Below, piece by piece: positions 43,252-51,614 of a DNA stretch of 64,000 bases; position 1 is the first letter of the stretch; each line of letters opens with the position of its first letter. This stretch comes from Bradyrhizobium erythrophlei (GTDB lineage Bacteria; Pseudomonadota; Alphaproteobacteria; Rhizobiales; Xanthobacteraceae): assembly GCA_900129675.1 (NCBI GenBank), contig FSRD01000001.1, forward strand, positions 5,383,501 through 5,447,500, read 5' to 3'. Both the position numbers and the translations under genes were made by a program. The notes below the pieces were generated by a model that saw only the letters and a program-made list of their open reading frames with translations, had not been told where the DNA came from and did no database searches.

Positions 43252-44067
43252 ATGGCCAAAGTTCTGGTCGTGACGTCTGGCAAGGGGGGCGTCGGTAAGA
43301 CAACCTCAACAGCCGCGCTCGGTGCGGCGCTCGCGCAAACGGGAGAAAAAGTAGTCGTCATCGACTTTGACGTGGGTCTGCGGAATCTCGATCTTGTAAT
43401 GGGGGCGGAACGACGGGTCGTGTTTGACCTCATTAATGTTGTGCAGGGCGTTGCAAAGCTCTCGCAAGCGCTCATTCGCGATAAACGACTCGAAAATTTA
43501 TGGTTGCTTCCTGCATCCCCTACCAGGGACAAGGATGCCCTGACCGACGAGGGGGTTGGAATTATTATTACAGACCTGCGCACCAAATTTGACTGGATTC
43601 TCTGCGACAGCCCAGCAGGCGTCGAGCGGGGAGCCTTGCTCGCGATGCGCTACGCCGACGAGGCGGTCATCGTCACCAATCCCGAAGTTTCATCGGTGCG
43701 TGACTCCGACCGCATCATTAGAATGCTCGATTCAAAGACAGTCAAGGCCGAGCGGGGGGAACGAGTAGAGAAACATGTACTGATCACCCGATTTGATTCA
43801 GCGCGCGCATCACGTGGCGAAATGCTCAGCATCGACGATATCCTTGAAATTCTCGAGACGCCGCTGCTCGGAATCATTCCTGAGAGCCAGGAAGTTCTGC
43901 TCGCGTCGAACGTTGGGTCGCCGGTTACTCTGAACAACGCCGCCAGTGCGCCGGCCCGGGCTTACACTGACGCGGTGCGTCGTCTGATGGGTGAGGCCGT
44001 CACGATGACCGTGCCGGTCGAGCGCAAAGGCTTGATGAACCGGTTACTCGGACGGAGGGCCGCATGA
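43252..44067 (+). CDS. minD: Septum-site ATPase MinD
   Basis: 271 residues. The deviant Walker A KGGVGKTTSTAALGAALAQ (from residue 11), DFDVGLRNLDLVMGAERRVVFDLINV and CDSPAGVERGALLAMRYAD are diagnostic. The C-terminal amphipathic membrane-targeting helix KGLMNRLLGRRAA is complete. It recruits MinC to the membrane and oscillates with MinE. Its stop overlaps the minE ATG (ATGA). Confidence 0.97.
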   Translation: MAKVLVVTSGKGGVGKTTSTAALGAALAQTGEKVVVIDFDVGLRNLDLVMGAERRVVFDLINVVQGVAKLSQALIRDKRLENLWLLPASPTRDKDALTDEGVGIIITDLRTKFDWILCDSPAGVERGALLAMRYADEAVIVTNPEVSSVRDSDRIIRMLDSKTVKAERGERVEKHVLITRFDSARASRGEMLSIDDILEILETPLLGIIPESQEVLLASNVGSPVTLNNAASAPARAYTDAVRRLMGEAVTMTVPVERKGLMNRLLGRRAA

Positions 44068-44345
44068 TGAATCTGCTACGGCTCATTGGTGGCCGTACTG
44101 CTTCCGCGCCTGTTGCACGGGAACGGTTGCAGATTCTTTTGGCGCACGAACGCGGATTGCGCGGTCGGCCTGATTTGCTGGGAGTGCTGAGGGCAGAGAT
44201 CCTTGCTGTGGTATCGCGGCATATCGTGCTCGATCCGGAAAAAGTCATCGTCAGGATGGACAGGAGCAAGCATGTCTCGACGCTTGAAGTCGATATTGAG
44301 GTGCCTACCGGTCTCGAGCGATCAGTTGCGGTCGCTGCTACATGA
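44064..44345 (+). CDS. minE: Cell-division topological specificity factor MinE
   Basis: 93 residues. The N-terminal membrane-targeting and anti-MinCD segment is MMNLLRLIGGRTASAPVARERLQILLAHERG, and the topological domain follows (LLGVLRAEILAVVSRHIVLDPEKVIVRMDRSKHVSTLEVDIEVP). It stimulates MinD ATPase to drive pole-to-pole oscillation. It overlaps minD by four bases. Confidence 0.95.
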   Translation: MMNLLRLIGGRTASAPVARERLQILLAHERGLRGRPDLLGVLRAEILAVVSRHIVLDPEKVIVRMDRSKHVSTLEVDIEVPTGLERSVAVAAT

Positions 44346-44536
44346 TCGCCGACAGCGACAGCGACATCCCTGGGCCAGGGTTCAGCTCAGAAAGAACGGT
44401 AGTGCGGCGAAGGCCCGTGAAATCGCTCGATCTAGGACCGGCGTCACCCGTCTATTAACCAACGCAACTTGGCCTGCAGTTGCCGCCTGGTCATCATCAG
44501 CCGATTGCCGTCCGGTTCGTTCTAGGAGAACAGCCG

Positions 44537-45349
44537 ATGTCCATTGAGATGCTGACATATGCCGCTCTAGGTGGCCGCCTGAACATCTCGCCACAGGCTG
44601 CTCGTTCGCTTACCAGGCGGCTCAGGTTGCCGCGCTTTCTTTCGGATGATGGCAAAGCGCTTGTGAGCGTTGATCTCGCTGAAATTCGGCATACGCCCCG
44701 CCCACGACGCGGTCGGGCGAGCAGCAGTGCCTTACTAGCGGCAAAGATTGAGGCATTGAAGGCGGAGATCGCCCGGCTCGAAACAACGGCAGCCGATCAC
44801 AGAGCAGATTTCGAGCGCGAGCGCGAGCGCGCCGATCGCCTGGCGGTTGAGCTGCTTCAGGCGACTGCCGAAACTACGGCGGCCCAGGAGGTGACGGCGC
44901 GGCTTGAGGCATTGAAGGCGGAGATCGCGCGGCTCGAAACAACGGCAGCCGATCACAGAGCAGATTTCGAGCGCGAGCGCGAGCGCGCCGATCGCCTGGC
45001 GGTTGAGCTGCTTCAGGCGACTGCCGAAACTACGGCGGCCCAGGAAATGACGGCGCGGCTTGAGGCATTGAAGGCGGAGATCGCGCGGCTCGAAACAACG
45101 GCAGCCGATCACAGAGCAGATTTCGAGCGCGAGCGCGAGCGCGCCGATCGCCTGAAGGTTGAGCTGTTGCAGGCGACTGCCGAGACTACGGCGGCCCGGG
45201 AGGCGACGGCACGGCTTGAGGATGAGGTGGCGGCTCTGCGGACCGGTGGCCAAAGCGGCGGCTCGGTCGACGGCCACGGACAAGCTGCGCGCCGACTGGG
45301 ACATCTAGCCGCAAGCATAGTGGAAGCAGACCGCAAGGCATGCAGGTAG
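44537..45349 (+). CDS. HTH/coiled-coil protein with three 52-residue repeats
   Basis: 270 residues from the ATG behind TAGGAGAACAGCCG. The N-terminal 55 residues (MSIEMLTYAALGGRLNISPQAARSLTRRLRLPRFLSDDGKALVSVDL) look like a helix-turn-helix. Three near-identical 52-residue units follow, each with the signature LETTAADHRADFERERERAD and an AELLQATAETTAA-like end; these form a long coiled coil. The last 55 residues are Gly/Ala-rich. Proteins with this start and unit occur singly or repeated in rhizobia and methylobacteria, uncharacterised. Placement between minE and ftsZ suggests a DNA-linked scaffold for division, which is inference. Confidence 0.75.
   Translation: MSIEMLTYAALGGRLNISPQAARSLTRRLRLPRFLSDDGKALVSVDLAEIRHTPRPRRGRASSSALLAAKIEALKAEIARLETTAADHRADFERERERADRLAVELLQATAETTAAQEVTARLEALKAEIARLETTAADHRADFERERERADRLAVELLQATAETTAAQEMTARLEALKAEIARLETTAADHRADFERERERADRLKVELLQATAETTAAREATARLEDEVAALRTGGQSGGSVDGHGQAARRLGHLAASIVEADRKACR
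44750..45217 (+). repeat. Three tandem 156-bp coding repeats
   Basis: Units start at 44750, 44906 and 45062, each opening GAGGCATTGAAGGCGGAGAT. They are almost identical in DNA as well as protein, so they were duplicated or homogenised recently. Unit number may vary between strains. Confidence 0.9.
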
Positions 45350-45392
45350 CAAATCGTGCCCCGCATTCCTGTCGGAGCACCGGGAGGCAAAC

Positions 45393-46655
45393 ATGACCGA
45401 CATCACCGATATTCGCGAGATGAAGGCGCGCATCATCGTGTTTGGGGTCGGCGGCGCCGGCGGCAACGCGATCAACAACATGATCGCGGCCGGGCTGCAA
45501 GGCGTCGACTTCATCGTCGCCAATACCGACGCACAGGCGCTTACCATGTCGATGGCCAGGCGCGTCATCCAGATGGGCACCCAGGTGACCGGAGGCCTTG
45601 GCGCTGGCTCGCAGCCCGAAGTGGGGCGCGCCGCAGCCGAAGAAGCAATCGATGTGATCCGTGATCATTTGACTGGCGCACACATGGTGTTCGTTACTGC
45701 CGGTATGGGCGGCGGTACCGGTACCGGGGCAGCGCCCATTATCGCCAAGACCGCACGTGAGCTTGGCATTCTCACTATCGGTGTAGTCACCAAGCCATTC
45801 CACTTCGAGGGCCAGCGCCGCATGCGCTTTGCCGAAGCCGGTATTGCGGAATTGCTGAAGGTGGTGGACACCCTGCTGATCATCCCAAACCAAAACCTGT
45901 TCCGGGTGGCCAACGAGAAAACCACATTCACCCATGCCTTCGCCCTGGCCGATCAGGTGCTTTATTCGGGGGTGGCCTGCATCAGCGACCTTATCGTCAA
46001 GGAAGGTCTGATCAATCTGGATTTTGCCGACGTTCTCGCCGTGATGCGCGAGAAGGGCAAGGCCATGATGGGCAGGGGCGAGGCCTCTGGCGAGAAGCGC
46101 GTGCTCAACGCCGCTGTGGCCGCGATCTCCAATCCATTGATCGAGAATCCCTCGATCAAGCGCGCCAGTGGCCTCATAATCTCCATCACCGGCGGCAAGG
46201 ACCTGTCGTTATTCGAGGTCGACGAAGCTGCCACCCGCATTCGCGAAGAGGCAGACCCGGACGCCAACATCATCGTCGGCGCGTCTTTCGATGAAGGTCT
46301 GGAAGGTATCGTCCGCGTCTCGGTGGTGGCGACCGGCATCGATAATCCCGATCCGACGTGCCAGACGCAACCGGCGGAAAGCTTCCTCACAGAACTCGCC
46401 GGCAGGCTGCGCAACGTCAGCCGTCACATCGTCAGCATCGAGCGTAATGCACCGCTGCCGCCGCGGTTAGAGAGTCCGCCGGCCCCCCCAGCAGCCCGCC
46501 AGCCCGCAGGGCGGCCGGCAAACCCGAATTCGGAATATGCGCGCCATGGGGCTCCGCAGGGCCTCGATCCGTACCGCCGCTCCTCTCCTGCGCGAAATTT
46601 AATCGATGAAAACGTTCTCGATATCCCGGCCTTCCTGCGCCACAAGGCCAGTTGA
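45393..46655 (+). CDS. ftsZ: Cell division tubulin FtsZ (second-type copy)
   Basis: 420 residues behind GGGAGGCAAAC. Intact GTPase domain: FGVGGAGGNAINNMI, tubulin signature GGGTGTG (106-112) and the T7 synergy loop NLDFADVLAVMREKG. A shortened linker leads to a complete C-terminal peptide ENVLDIPAFLRHKAS, which binds FtsA/ZipA-like partners. Core rhizobial FtsZ is about 580-600 residues with a longer linker, so this is a short paralogue, as known in other rhizobia. It forms the last gene of a minCDE-repeat protein-ftsZ cassette. Confidence 0.95.
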   Translation: MTDITDIREMKARIIVFGVGGAGGNAINNMIAAGLQGVDFIVANTDAQALTMSMARRVIQMGTQVTGGLGAGSQPEVGRAAAEEAIDVIRDHLTGAHMVFVTAGMGGGTGTGAAPIIAKTARELGILTIGVVTKPFHFEGQRRMRFAEAGIAELLKVVDTLLIIPNQNLFRVANEKTTFTHAFALADQVLYSGVACISDLIVKEGLINLDFADVLAVMREKGKAMMGRGEASGEKRVLNAAVAAISNPLIENPSIKRASGLIISITGGKDLSLFEVDEAATRIREEADPDANIIVGASFDEGLEGIVRVSVVATGIDNPDPTCQTQPAESFLTELAGRLRNVSRHIVSIERNAPLPPRLESPPAPPAARQPAGRPANPNSEYARHGAPQGLDPYRRSSPARNLIDENVLDIPAFLRHKAS

Positions 46656-47127
46656 GCGGACGCAACTCGCCTCGGAGGCTCGTGCAGAATGTCGAACAGC
46701 AGATCGCTAGAAAGCGGAAATAACGCGAGCGAACGGATCGCGCGGATCGTTGAAAACCCTCTACTCTCCCGTGGCTTGTGATGAAAGGCATAACTGAGAA
46801 CGAGGCCGCCGATCGCGGCCTTGATTTCAAACCGCATGGTCAACATTGGACGCGGGAGCATATTGTCCGAACTACCCGTTCACCATGCGGCGTAGGGTTG
46901 CACCGGAAGTTAGAGCAGGAGCCGAGCGACGAGGGCTGTGTCGACCGACCCGACGCTGAGCGACCGGCTGGATGATCTGGTGTTCGCGGGATGACTGCGA
47001 TTGGTGCGCGCCTGACCAAACCTGCTAAGCCCCCGCCTATGGCGGGGCGAAAACAGGAAGTTTTACAGCTACGGGAATGAAGTCATGAAGTCTCCTTGGG
47101 GAACCGCCAAGAACCCTCAAGGAGACC
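46656..47127 (+). other. Gene-free stretch with IS200-like left end
   Basis: No convincing gene between the ftsZ stop and 47127. A hairpin GCCCCCGCCTATGGCGGGGC near 47028-47047 precedes the IS200-like fragment and matches the subterminal hairpin type of IS200/IS605 left ends. Confidence 0.4.
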
Positions 47128-47217
47128 ATGATGGAAGCAGAGTTCAATCATCTTAATCACGCGACCTGGGAGTGCAAGTACCACGTCGTGTTTACGCCGT
47201 TTGGCTCAGATATATAA
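47128..47217 (+). pseudogene. IS200-family TnpA, N-terminal fragment
   Basis: Translating from the ATG behind AAGGAGACC gives MMEAEFNHLNHATWECKYHV followed by VFTP, the start of an IS200 Y1 transposase. After about 24 residues homology ends and a TAA follows. The HUH and Tyr motifs are absent. It is a relic of an otherwise deleted element. Confidence 0.75.
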
Positions 47218-47257
47218 GGGTGCGGACAGTACGAGATACCGGCCCAAGAGGGCAGGC

Positions 47258-47494
47258 TCAATCCGTCTGCGCCAGCTTTATCGTTGAGACCGGCCACCTG
47301 CCCTCGTGACCTCTGACCGAAATTCGCAGACCGTGTAATTCATCGAGCCAGATTTGGTCCACCGTCCCGGCTATTCCGTCAGTCAGGATGACGGCTTTGC
47401 CAACAAGCTCGGTTTGAGCGTGGTCGAATTCGGCAAGGATGGAGCACGCGCGCGCTTTAGCGGTTGGCATTGTCTTGGCTCGGTTGGATTGCAT
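47258..47494 (-). CDS. Small conserved hypothetical, PRC/SH3-like
   Basis: 78 residues from the ATG of MQSNRAKTMPTAK; a second ATG nine codons on, or an upstream one at 47617, are possible. The part VGKAVILTDGIAGTVDQIWLDELHGLRISVRGHEGRWPVSTIKLAQ has the beta pattern of a PRC-barrel or SH3-like domain. Such small proteins recur in Bradyrhizobium accessory DNA. Function unknown. Confidence 0.55.
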   Translation of the reverse strand: MQSNRAKTMPTAKARACSILAEFDHAQTELVGKAVILTDGIAGTVDQIWLDELHGLRISVRGHEGRWPVSTIKLAQTD

Positions 47495-47579
47495 GGAGGC
47501 CGCGCGGTCGCACATGAAATCGAGAAACGCGTGGCGGATACGCGCAAAAGGAATGTCAGCCTGACCTTGCTCCAAAATT

Positions 47580-47684
47580 AAGTGCAACAAAGGCCGCAAC
47601 ACGCCGCCCGAGCACATGATCCGGCTGACGGAAACCCGCGAGATCGCGCCCTATCCATGGGTGTATCCGGATGAGGATCGGTGA
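47580..47684 (+). pseudogene. Phage-protein C-terminal relic
   Basis: An open frame without a start gives NTPPEHMIRLTETREIAPYP, then WVYPDEDR and a stop that overlaps the next ATG (TGATG). The ending looks like a phage structural or packaging protein tail; the gene body is missing. Confidence 0.4.
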
Positions 47685-47878
47685 TGGAAGCGGACCTTGC
47701 AGCGGCGCGCGGGAAGCCCGCCCATGCGTTTACGAAAGAGCCCGGCAAATTTCCCCGCGCACCCGGTAAACGCATCAGCGGGCCAAATGGCGCGTTTCAG
47801 GAGTTACTCAAAATGAAAACAACGCGACGGCAAACAGCGCCGTCGATCCAAGCCCCGCAACGATCATCAGCACAGTGA
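47684..47878 (+). CDS. Small hypothetical coupled to the phage relic
   Basis: 64 residues (MEADLAAARGKPAHAFTKEPGKF...), rich in Lys, Gly and Pro. Its ATG overlaps the preceding TGA, suggesting a former phage operon. No family recognised. Confidence 0.4.
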   Translation: MEADLAAARGKPAHAFTKEPGKFPRAPGKRISGPNGAFQELLKMKTTRRQTAPSIQAPQRSSAQ

Positions 47879-47908
47879 ATAGACGGCCGTCCTCCTGACT
47901 TAACTCGC

Positions 47909-48310
47909 TCATCGCCGACATTTCCAATACTTATGCCGACCGATGTAGAAATAGCGCCTGCCTTTATCGCCACACACCGGATCATCGTTCAACTCGACAC
48001 GCGTGGTGCGTATCTTTGGTGCTTGCGCCGGAGGCTCAGCGGTGGTGGCGAGGACAGGCTGCGGCGCGGACTGCGTGGTGGTTTGCCAGCGCTCCTCAAA
48101 TGGGACTGGCGAAACTATCGCGGGCGGCGCCGGTGGCTCGTCGGGGATGACCCGTATCGTTCTGATCGGACGAGCGATCAGACTGGCAGCGGAATGATCC
48201 GGTGCGTGATTTTCGCTTGTCTGGAGCAAGACCCCCAGCGTTCCAACGCAGCACAGGCCGCCTGCGGCTATCGTGTACTTCAGCGGGAGCACCAGCTGTA
48301 GCGGTTGCAT
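47909..48310 (-). CDS. Conserved hypothetical with single TM and C-terminal cysteine motif
   Basis: 133 residues. One TM segment near the start (KYTIAAGGLCCVGTLGVLLQ) is followed by a Pro-rich region and the ending VCGDKGRRYFYIGRHKYWKCRR, with paired Cys around a basic aromatic stretch. This ending is familiar in Bradyrhizobium hypotheticals. Likely anchored in the inner membrane with a periplasmic tail; function unknown. Confidence 0.6.
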   Translation of the reverse strand: MQPLQLVLPLKYTIAAGGLCCVGTLGVLLQTSENHAPDHSAASLIARPIRTIRVIPDEPPAPPAIVSPVPFEERWQTTTQSAPQPVLATTAEPPAQAPKIRTTRVELNDDPVCGDKGRRYFYIGRHKYWKCRR

Positions 48311-48386
48311 TCAGGCATCGAAAAGCAACCCGGTCAGCTTGTCCAGCTGGCCGGGTTGGAATTTTGATAAACTTTTATGACGGAGA

Positions 48387-48680
48387 TCAAGCGGCAAGAT
48401 GCATTGCGACTTCTCCGTGTTGCACCGGCTCACCAATGATCCGCCGCAGTTCGGCTGCAACGCCGTTTAGCACCGCGCGCTTCTCCTTCATCCGCTTCGA
48501 GTGGTTGTAGACCTTGTCGGTAACGCTGGGCACGATCTGCTCCAGCTTCTTGCTCGCGGTATGATCGAGGCATTTCGCGATCCAGGCATCATCGAAGCCG
48601 AGCTCGCCAGCCAATGTCGCCGCCGTCCTGCGCAGATCGTGCGGCGTGAATGGCCTCAGGCCGAGCAGCGCGCCGATCCC
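48387..48680 (-). pseudogene. Tyrosine integrase, C-terminal fragment
   Basis: The frame without a start reads PFTPHDLRRTAATLAGELGF, then DDAWIAKCLDHTASK and VTDKVYNHSKRMKEKRAVL. HxLRR, the second His and the active-site Tyr (VYNHS) belong to a phage-type integrase different from the one at 26346. Sequence upstream of about 48680 is unrelated. It marks a second, decayed integration event. Confidence 0.75.
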
Positions 48681-48689
48681 GGGCGCCGA

Positions 48690-49035
48690 TCAGTGTACAA
48701 CGCTTGCTTGCGGATTGCCGCGCGATCATTGAAACCGCAAAAGTGCACGTATTGGCACCGAATGATTCGGATACTTTCGAAACGCGGTGGCGTGCTATCG
48801 GAATGACGTATTAAGCGTCGGCTTCGCCGACGTCGTCTCGAAACGACTGAATCGCGCCTATGGATCCGGCGATGTCCGCAGAGGAATTAGCCGGGATGCG
48901 GACGCCTAAACAGTGCGGTGAGCGCACCACGTCCGCACTTCTTATGATGTCGACGAAGCACCTCGCGAGATTGCGCGCACCTACGCTAATGCGCTCAATG
49001 CTCCCTCGCTCCGCAAAATTATCTAGCGGCCATCT
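48690..49035 (+). other. Gene-free stretch
   Basis: No supported gene. A small hairpin GTCGGCTTCGCCGAC near 48817-48831 could be a terminator or repeat. Confidence 0.35.
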
Positions 49036-49167
49036 TTAGCTACCCTCATCCATCAGCACTCGCTGTACGACGCTGGTGCCGACCCTGAGCATCTGACCGA
49101 TCTTGAGCACAGCCCCGTCTTCCCTTCGGAGGGTATGGATTCGCTTTTCCACCTTGGCTCTGGTCAT
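49036..49167 (-). pseudogene. Resolvase C-terminal HTH fragment
   Basis: The frame end KVEKRIHTLRREDGAVLKIG then QMLRVGTSVVQRVLMDEG resembles the helix-turn-helix tail of serine resolvases (pattern IAR.LGVG.STVQRVL). The catalytic domain is absent. Confidence 0.5.
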
Positions 49168-49352
49168 GCCACAGCGGTCCCCATCCTTGCTTCGTGCGTC
49201 ATTTTTGCCATTGCCACGGGAAGCGGAACCCCAGCGGCTCATGACGCACCGCCGTCGGCTGAGGCGGTAGCTTATCCACAACCTGGGCGGTGCTGGTGCC
49301 TTGTTTCGTTGCCGCCGGGGTCCAGGATCGGAGTCAACCAAGGGAGAAAGGC

Positions 49353-49568
49353 ATGCGCAACAGGAGAGCGGCGGAAGTAAATGCCGATATTGAGGCGCGG
49401 ATAGCTCAAATCGAGCAGATGACGTTAGACCAGATCGCAGTGTTTCAGTGCAGAATACTGACCGACATCACCACGGGAAGAATCTCGCCAAGAGAAGCCA
49501 GCGCCATAGATCGCGCTCTCAGGAACAGGCTGAAAGCGATTGAGCAGGAACTGCGCGAGGCCGGCTGA
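49353..49568 (+). CDS. Small helical hypothetical protein
   Basis: 71 residues (MRNRRAAEVNADIEARIAQIEQMTLDQIAVFQ...), predicted all-helical. The start follows AGGGAGAAAGGC at a good distance. No domain recognised. Confidence 0.5.
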   Translation: MRNRRAAEVNADIEARIAQIEQMTLDQIAVFQCRILTDITTGRISPREASAIDRALRNRLKAIEQELREAG

Positions 49569-49705
49569 GGCGAAAGGGCGCGAGGCTTCGGCCGCAATGA
49601 TAAGTTGGAAATTGGCCGGGCAAGGCTAACGACCACGGGGGGAGTCGCGCTGCCCCGTCCGCTCATAATGGCGTCGTCCGGTTCTGCGCGACGTAACTCG
49701 CATGA

Positions 49706-49936
49706 CTACGCAGCGCGAGTTTTGGTTTTTTCTGACCGCATGACCCTTGCCCTTTTAGCAGGTTTCGTCGCTACCGTGTCAGCTGCGGCAGCGGGGCTGG
49801 CCAAGCTTTCGACTGATGCCGTGAGAATTTCGTGTTGAGCATTCAGCCAATAGATGTCCGCCTTGCCCTCGGGCTGACCATCGGCGATCCAGAGGTGGTA
49901 GGCACGTTCGCGAATTGCATCTTCCAGATTTGGCAT
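49706..49936 (-). CDS. DUF2934 domain protein
   Basis: 76 residues. MPNLEDAIRERAYHLWIADGQPEGKADIYWLNAQHEIL is the DUF2934 signature (REAYELWEADGRPEG..WEHWL type), followed by an Ala/Lys-rich basic tail. Small, widespread in rhizobia; function unknown. The start was chosen at MPNLED because upstream codons lack similarity. Confidence 0.75.
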   Translation of the reverse strand: MPNLEDAIRERAYHLWIADGQPEGKADIYWLNAQHEILTASVESLASPAAAADTVATKPAKRARVMRSEKTKTRAA

Positions 49937-50281
49937 GGGATTGTCCTTGCTAGTGCCCAGCCCCGGCAAAGTCTTGCTTCCGCAAGGTTAATGAAATCTT
50001 AAGGGGCGGGACGTGCACCGAGAGCAGGAGGCGAGGGCGGCCCGAGCGGGTTGTCAGATTGCGTGACGGCGCGGCGAGAGAATTGACCGGTCGGGCGTCG
50101 GGGCTGGAAGCGTCGGCCGAACATTGCGGGGGGCGGGGCGGCTCCGGTGATGGCAGGAGTGGAGAGGCCCGATGCCTTACCGGATGAGCGGTGAGTTGAA
50201 CGTCTAGACCCAATCTCGGAATAGAGCGGCAACCTGTTGCGCGGTTCCTCCGGTTCCGGTTTGATATCCCTGGGGTGAGGG
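49937..50281 (+). other. Gene-free stretch
   Basis: About 345 GC-rich bases with no supported gene. The final TGAGGG lies at the start of the next ORF. Confidence 0.35.
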
Positions 50282-50578
50282 ATGTCAAAGCGTACAGGCT
50301 GGAGCCGTGAGTTCGACGAGCCGATCGTGTTGCCGGACGGCCGGCAGCTCGTCAGGCTGCGCGACGCGGCAACCTATGTGACTGCGCTACCGAAAAAAGA
50401 AGCGACCCTCCCGGAATGGCAGGCCGCCATCGAAGCGATAATGCTGGTGGTCGAGCACGGCGGCCCCGCGATGTTTGCCCAGATTGGCGTCATGCGAGCG
50501 CTCAATCGCAACATCGAGCGCAACATCGAGCGCGAGTTCCAGATCGCAAGGACCATCACTGGGGCCGGCGTAAGCTGA
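50282..50578 (+). CDS. Conserved hypothetical, paralogue of the 54896 gene, C-terminus shifted
   Basis: 98 residues. FDEPIVLPDGRQLVRLRDAATYVTALPKKEATLPEWQAAIEAIMLVVEHGGPAMFAQIGVMRALNR aligns along its length with the gene at 54896-55195. The last residues (ARTITGAGVS) differ; reading one frame over gives KDHHWGRRKLKRVS, like the KDTHWGKAKLKRDQ end of the paralogue, so a 1-base indel removed the normal tail. A short repeat NIERNIERE has arisen just before it. Family uncharacterised. Confidence 0.6.
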   Translation: MSKRTGWSREFDEPIVLPDGRQLVRLRDAATYVTALPKKEATLPEWQAAIEAIMLVVEHGGPAMFAQIGVMRALNRNIERNIEREFQIARTITGAGVS

Positions 50579-50640
50579 AACGCGTCAGTAAGCCTGGCCT
50601 TGTAGTATTCCTGAGTGCCGTTGGATCGATTAACTGTTGA

Positions 50641-50752
50641 ACCGCGTTCCTGAGGGTCTCAAGTGTGCTCAGGAACGCGGTAGGTGCGCATCTGTTCTCC
50701 TTGGAACGAAACTGCCCATTTATGGAAAGTCATTTCCGTTCTGGGCAGTTTC
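50641..50752. repeat. Two strong inverted repeats before the phasin end
   Basis: ACCGCGTTCCTGAG / CTCAGGAACGCGGT is a perfect 14-bp dyad (50641-50681). GAAACTGCCCA / TGGGCAGTTTC (50708-50752) encloses a nested GGAAA/TTTCC. They lie between convergent genes, and the second touches the phasin stop. Likely terminator or protective hairpins. Confidence 0.55.
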
Positions 50753-51326
50753 ATTTGCCAGTTTTTTTTCCAAAGTTTCGGATGCCTTCCACGTTCTCTT
50801 CGATCCTCTTGCGAACCACATCGAAGGCCTCTTTCTGAGATTTGGTGGCCATTTCCGCTAGTTCTCGCATGTCAGCCAGGGCCTTTTCGAAACCCTCTTT
50901 GGCGAGATCCGCGCGCTTCTTGGCGGCTTCCTGGCCAGCATCGACAACCACTTTCTTCATCGTTTCCTGGAAGATTTCTGCTTGCCGACGAACGAGGCGC
51001 TGCCAGCCCTCAAATGCGATCCTATTCGCTTTGGCGAGAGCTTCGATGTTCTTCCGTTCACGGTCCACAAGCGCCGCGAAGTCGACGCCTGGAAGTCGGA
51101 ACTGGCTCATAAGTTTGGTGAAGTCTAAAAACGGCGTCTCGCCAGCGGCGGCCTTTTCAGTCGGTTTGATGTCGTTGGACACGGCGCCCATTTCAGTAGG
51201 TTCGCTCTCATTGGAGACGGCGCCCTTTTTCGTCGGTTTGCTGTCCTCGGACACGGTGCCCTTTTCAGTCGATTTGTTGTCGTGGGACACGGTGCCCTTT
51301 TTCGTCGGTTTGCTGTCCTTGGACAT
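50751..51326 (-). CDS. Phasin-family protein with N-terminal 12-residue repeats
   Basis: 191 residues from the ATG behind GGGGAAACATC. Residues 2-61 are five 12-residue units of the kind SKDSKPTKKGTV, hydrophilic and probably disordered. The rest is a phasin_2 domain: ETPFLDFTKLMSQFRLPGVDFAALVDRERKNIEALAKANRIAFEGWQ then helices to ENVEGIRNFGKK. It should bind polyhydroxyalkanoate granules, with the repeats extending from the surface. It differs from the two shorter phasins at 7262 and 56403. Confidence 0.85.
   Translation of the reverse strand: MSKDSKPTKKGTVSHDNKSTEKGTVSEDSKPTKKGAVSNESEPTEMGAVSNDIKPTEKAAAGETPFLDFTKLMSQFRLPGVDFAALVDRERKNIEALAKANRIAFEGWQRLVRRQAEIFQETMKKVVVDAGQEAAKKRADLAKEGFEKALADMRELAEMATKSQKEAFDVVRKRIEENVEGIRNFGKKTGK
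51144..51323 (-). repeat. Five tandem 36-bp coding repeats in the phasin gene
   Basis: Period 36 bases (12 codons), units of the form S-x-D-x-K-P-T-x-K-G-x-V. The DNA units are visibly similar (ACGGTGCCCTTTTTCGTCGG-type stretches recur), so slippage could change their number. Confidence 0.85.
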
Positions 51327-51614
51327 GATGTTTCCCCTTTTCGGGTTGGTCGAACGTCCTCGCGAGTTAGTCGCGGCAAACAAGCTTTCTGCACTTCGAT
51401 TGGTTCCGCCAGGCGGCAAGGTCCGAAAAGCGCCAATAGCAACATCCCGATGTTATTCACTCGCCTCGCCAGCTTGCGCGACGACCGGGACCGGCAAGAG
51501 GTGACCTACGCGAAGAACCTGCCGCAACTCGCCGGCAAGGTGATCAGGGGAATTGCGGATGATCTAGGGCGGCGGATGAGGCAAAATAAACAATGCCTAT
51601 CCCTCGCGCCGATC
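51327..51614 (+). other. Stretch without a recognised gene
   Basis: A plus-strand frame near 51451 reads MLFTRLASLRDDRDRQEVTY then AKNLPQLAGKVIRGIADDLG. It looks protein-like but matches nothing I recognise and runs antisense into the P450 gene, so it is probably a relic. Confidence 0.3.

Noticed and set aside
44750..45217. Regular repeats as a CRISPR array
   Set aside because: The 156-bp units have no spacers and form one open coding frame of a coiled coil; no cas genes are present.
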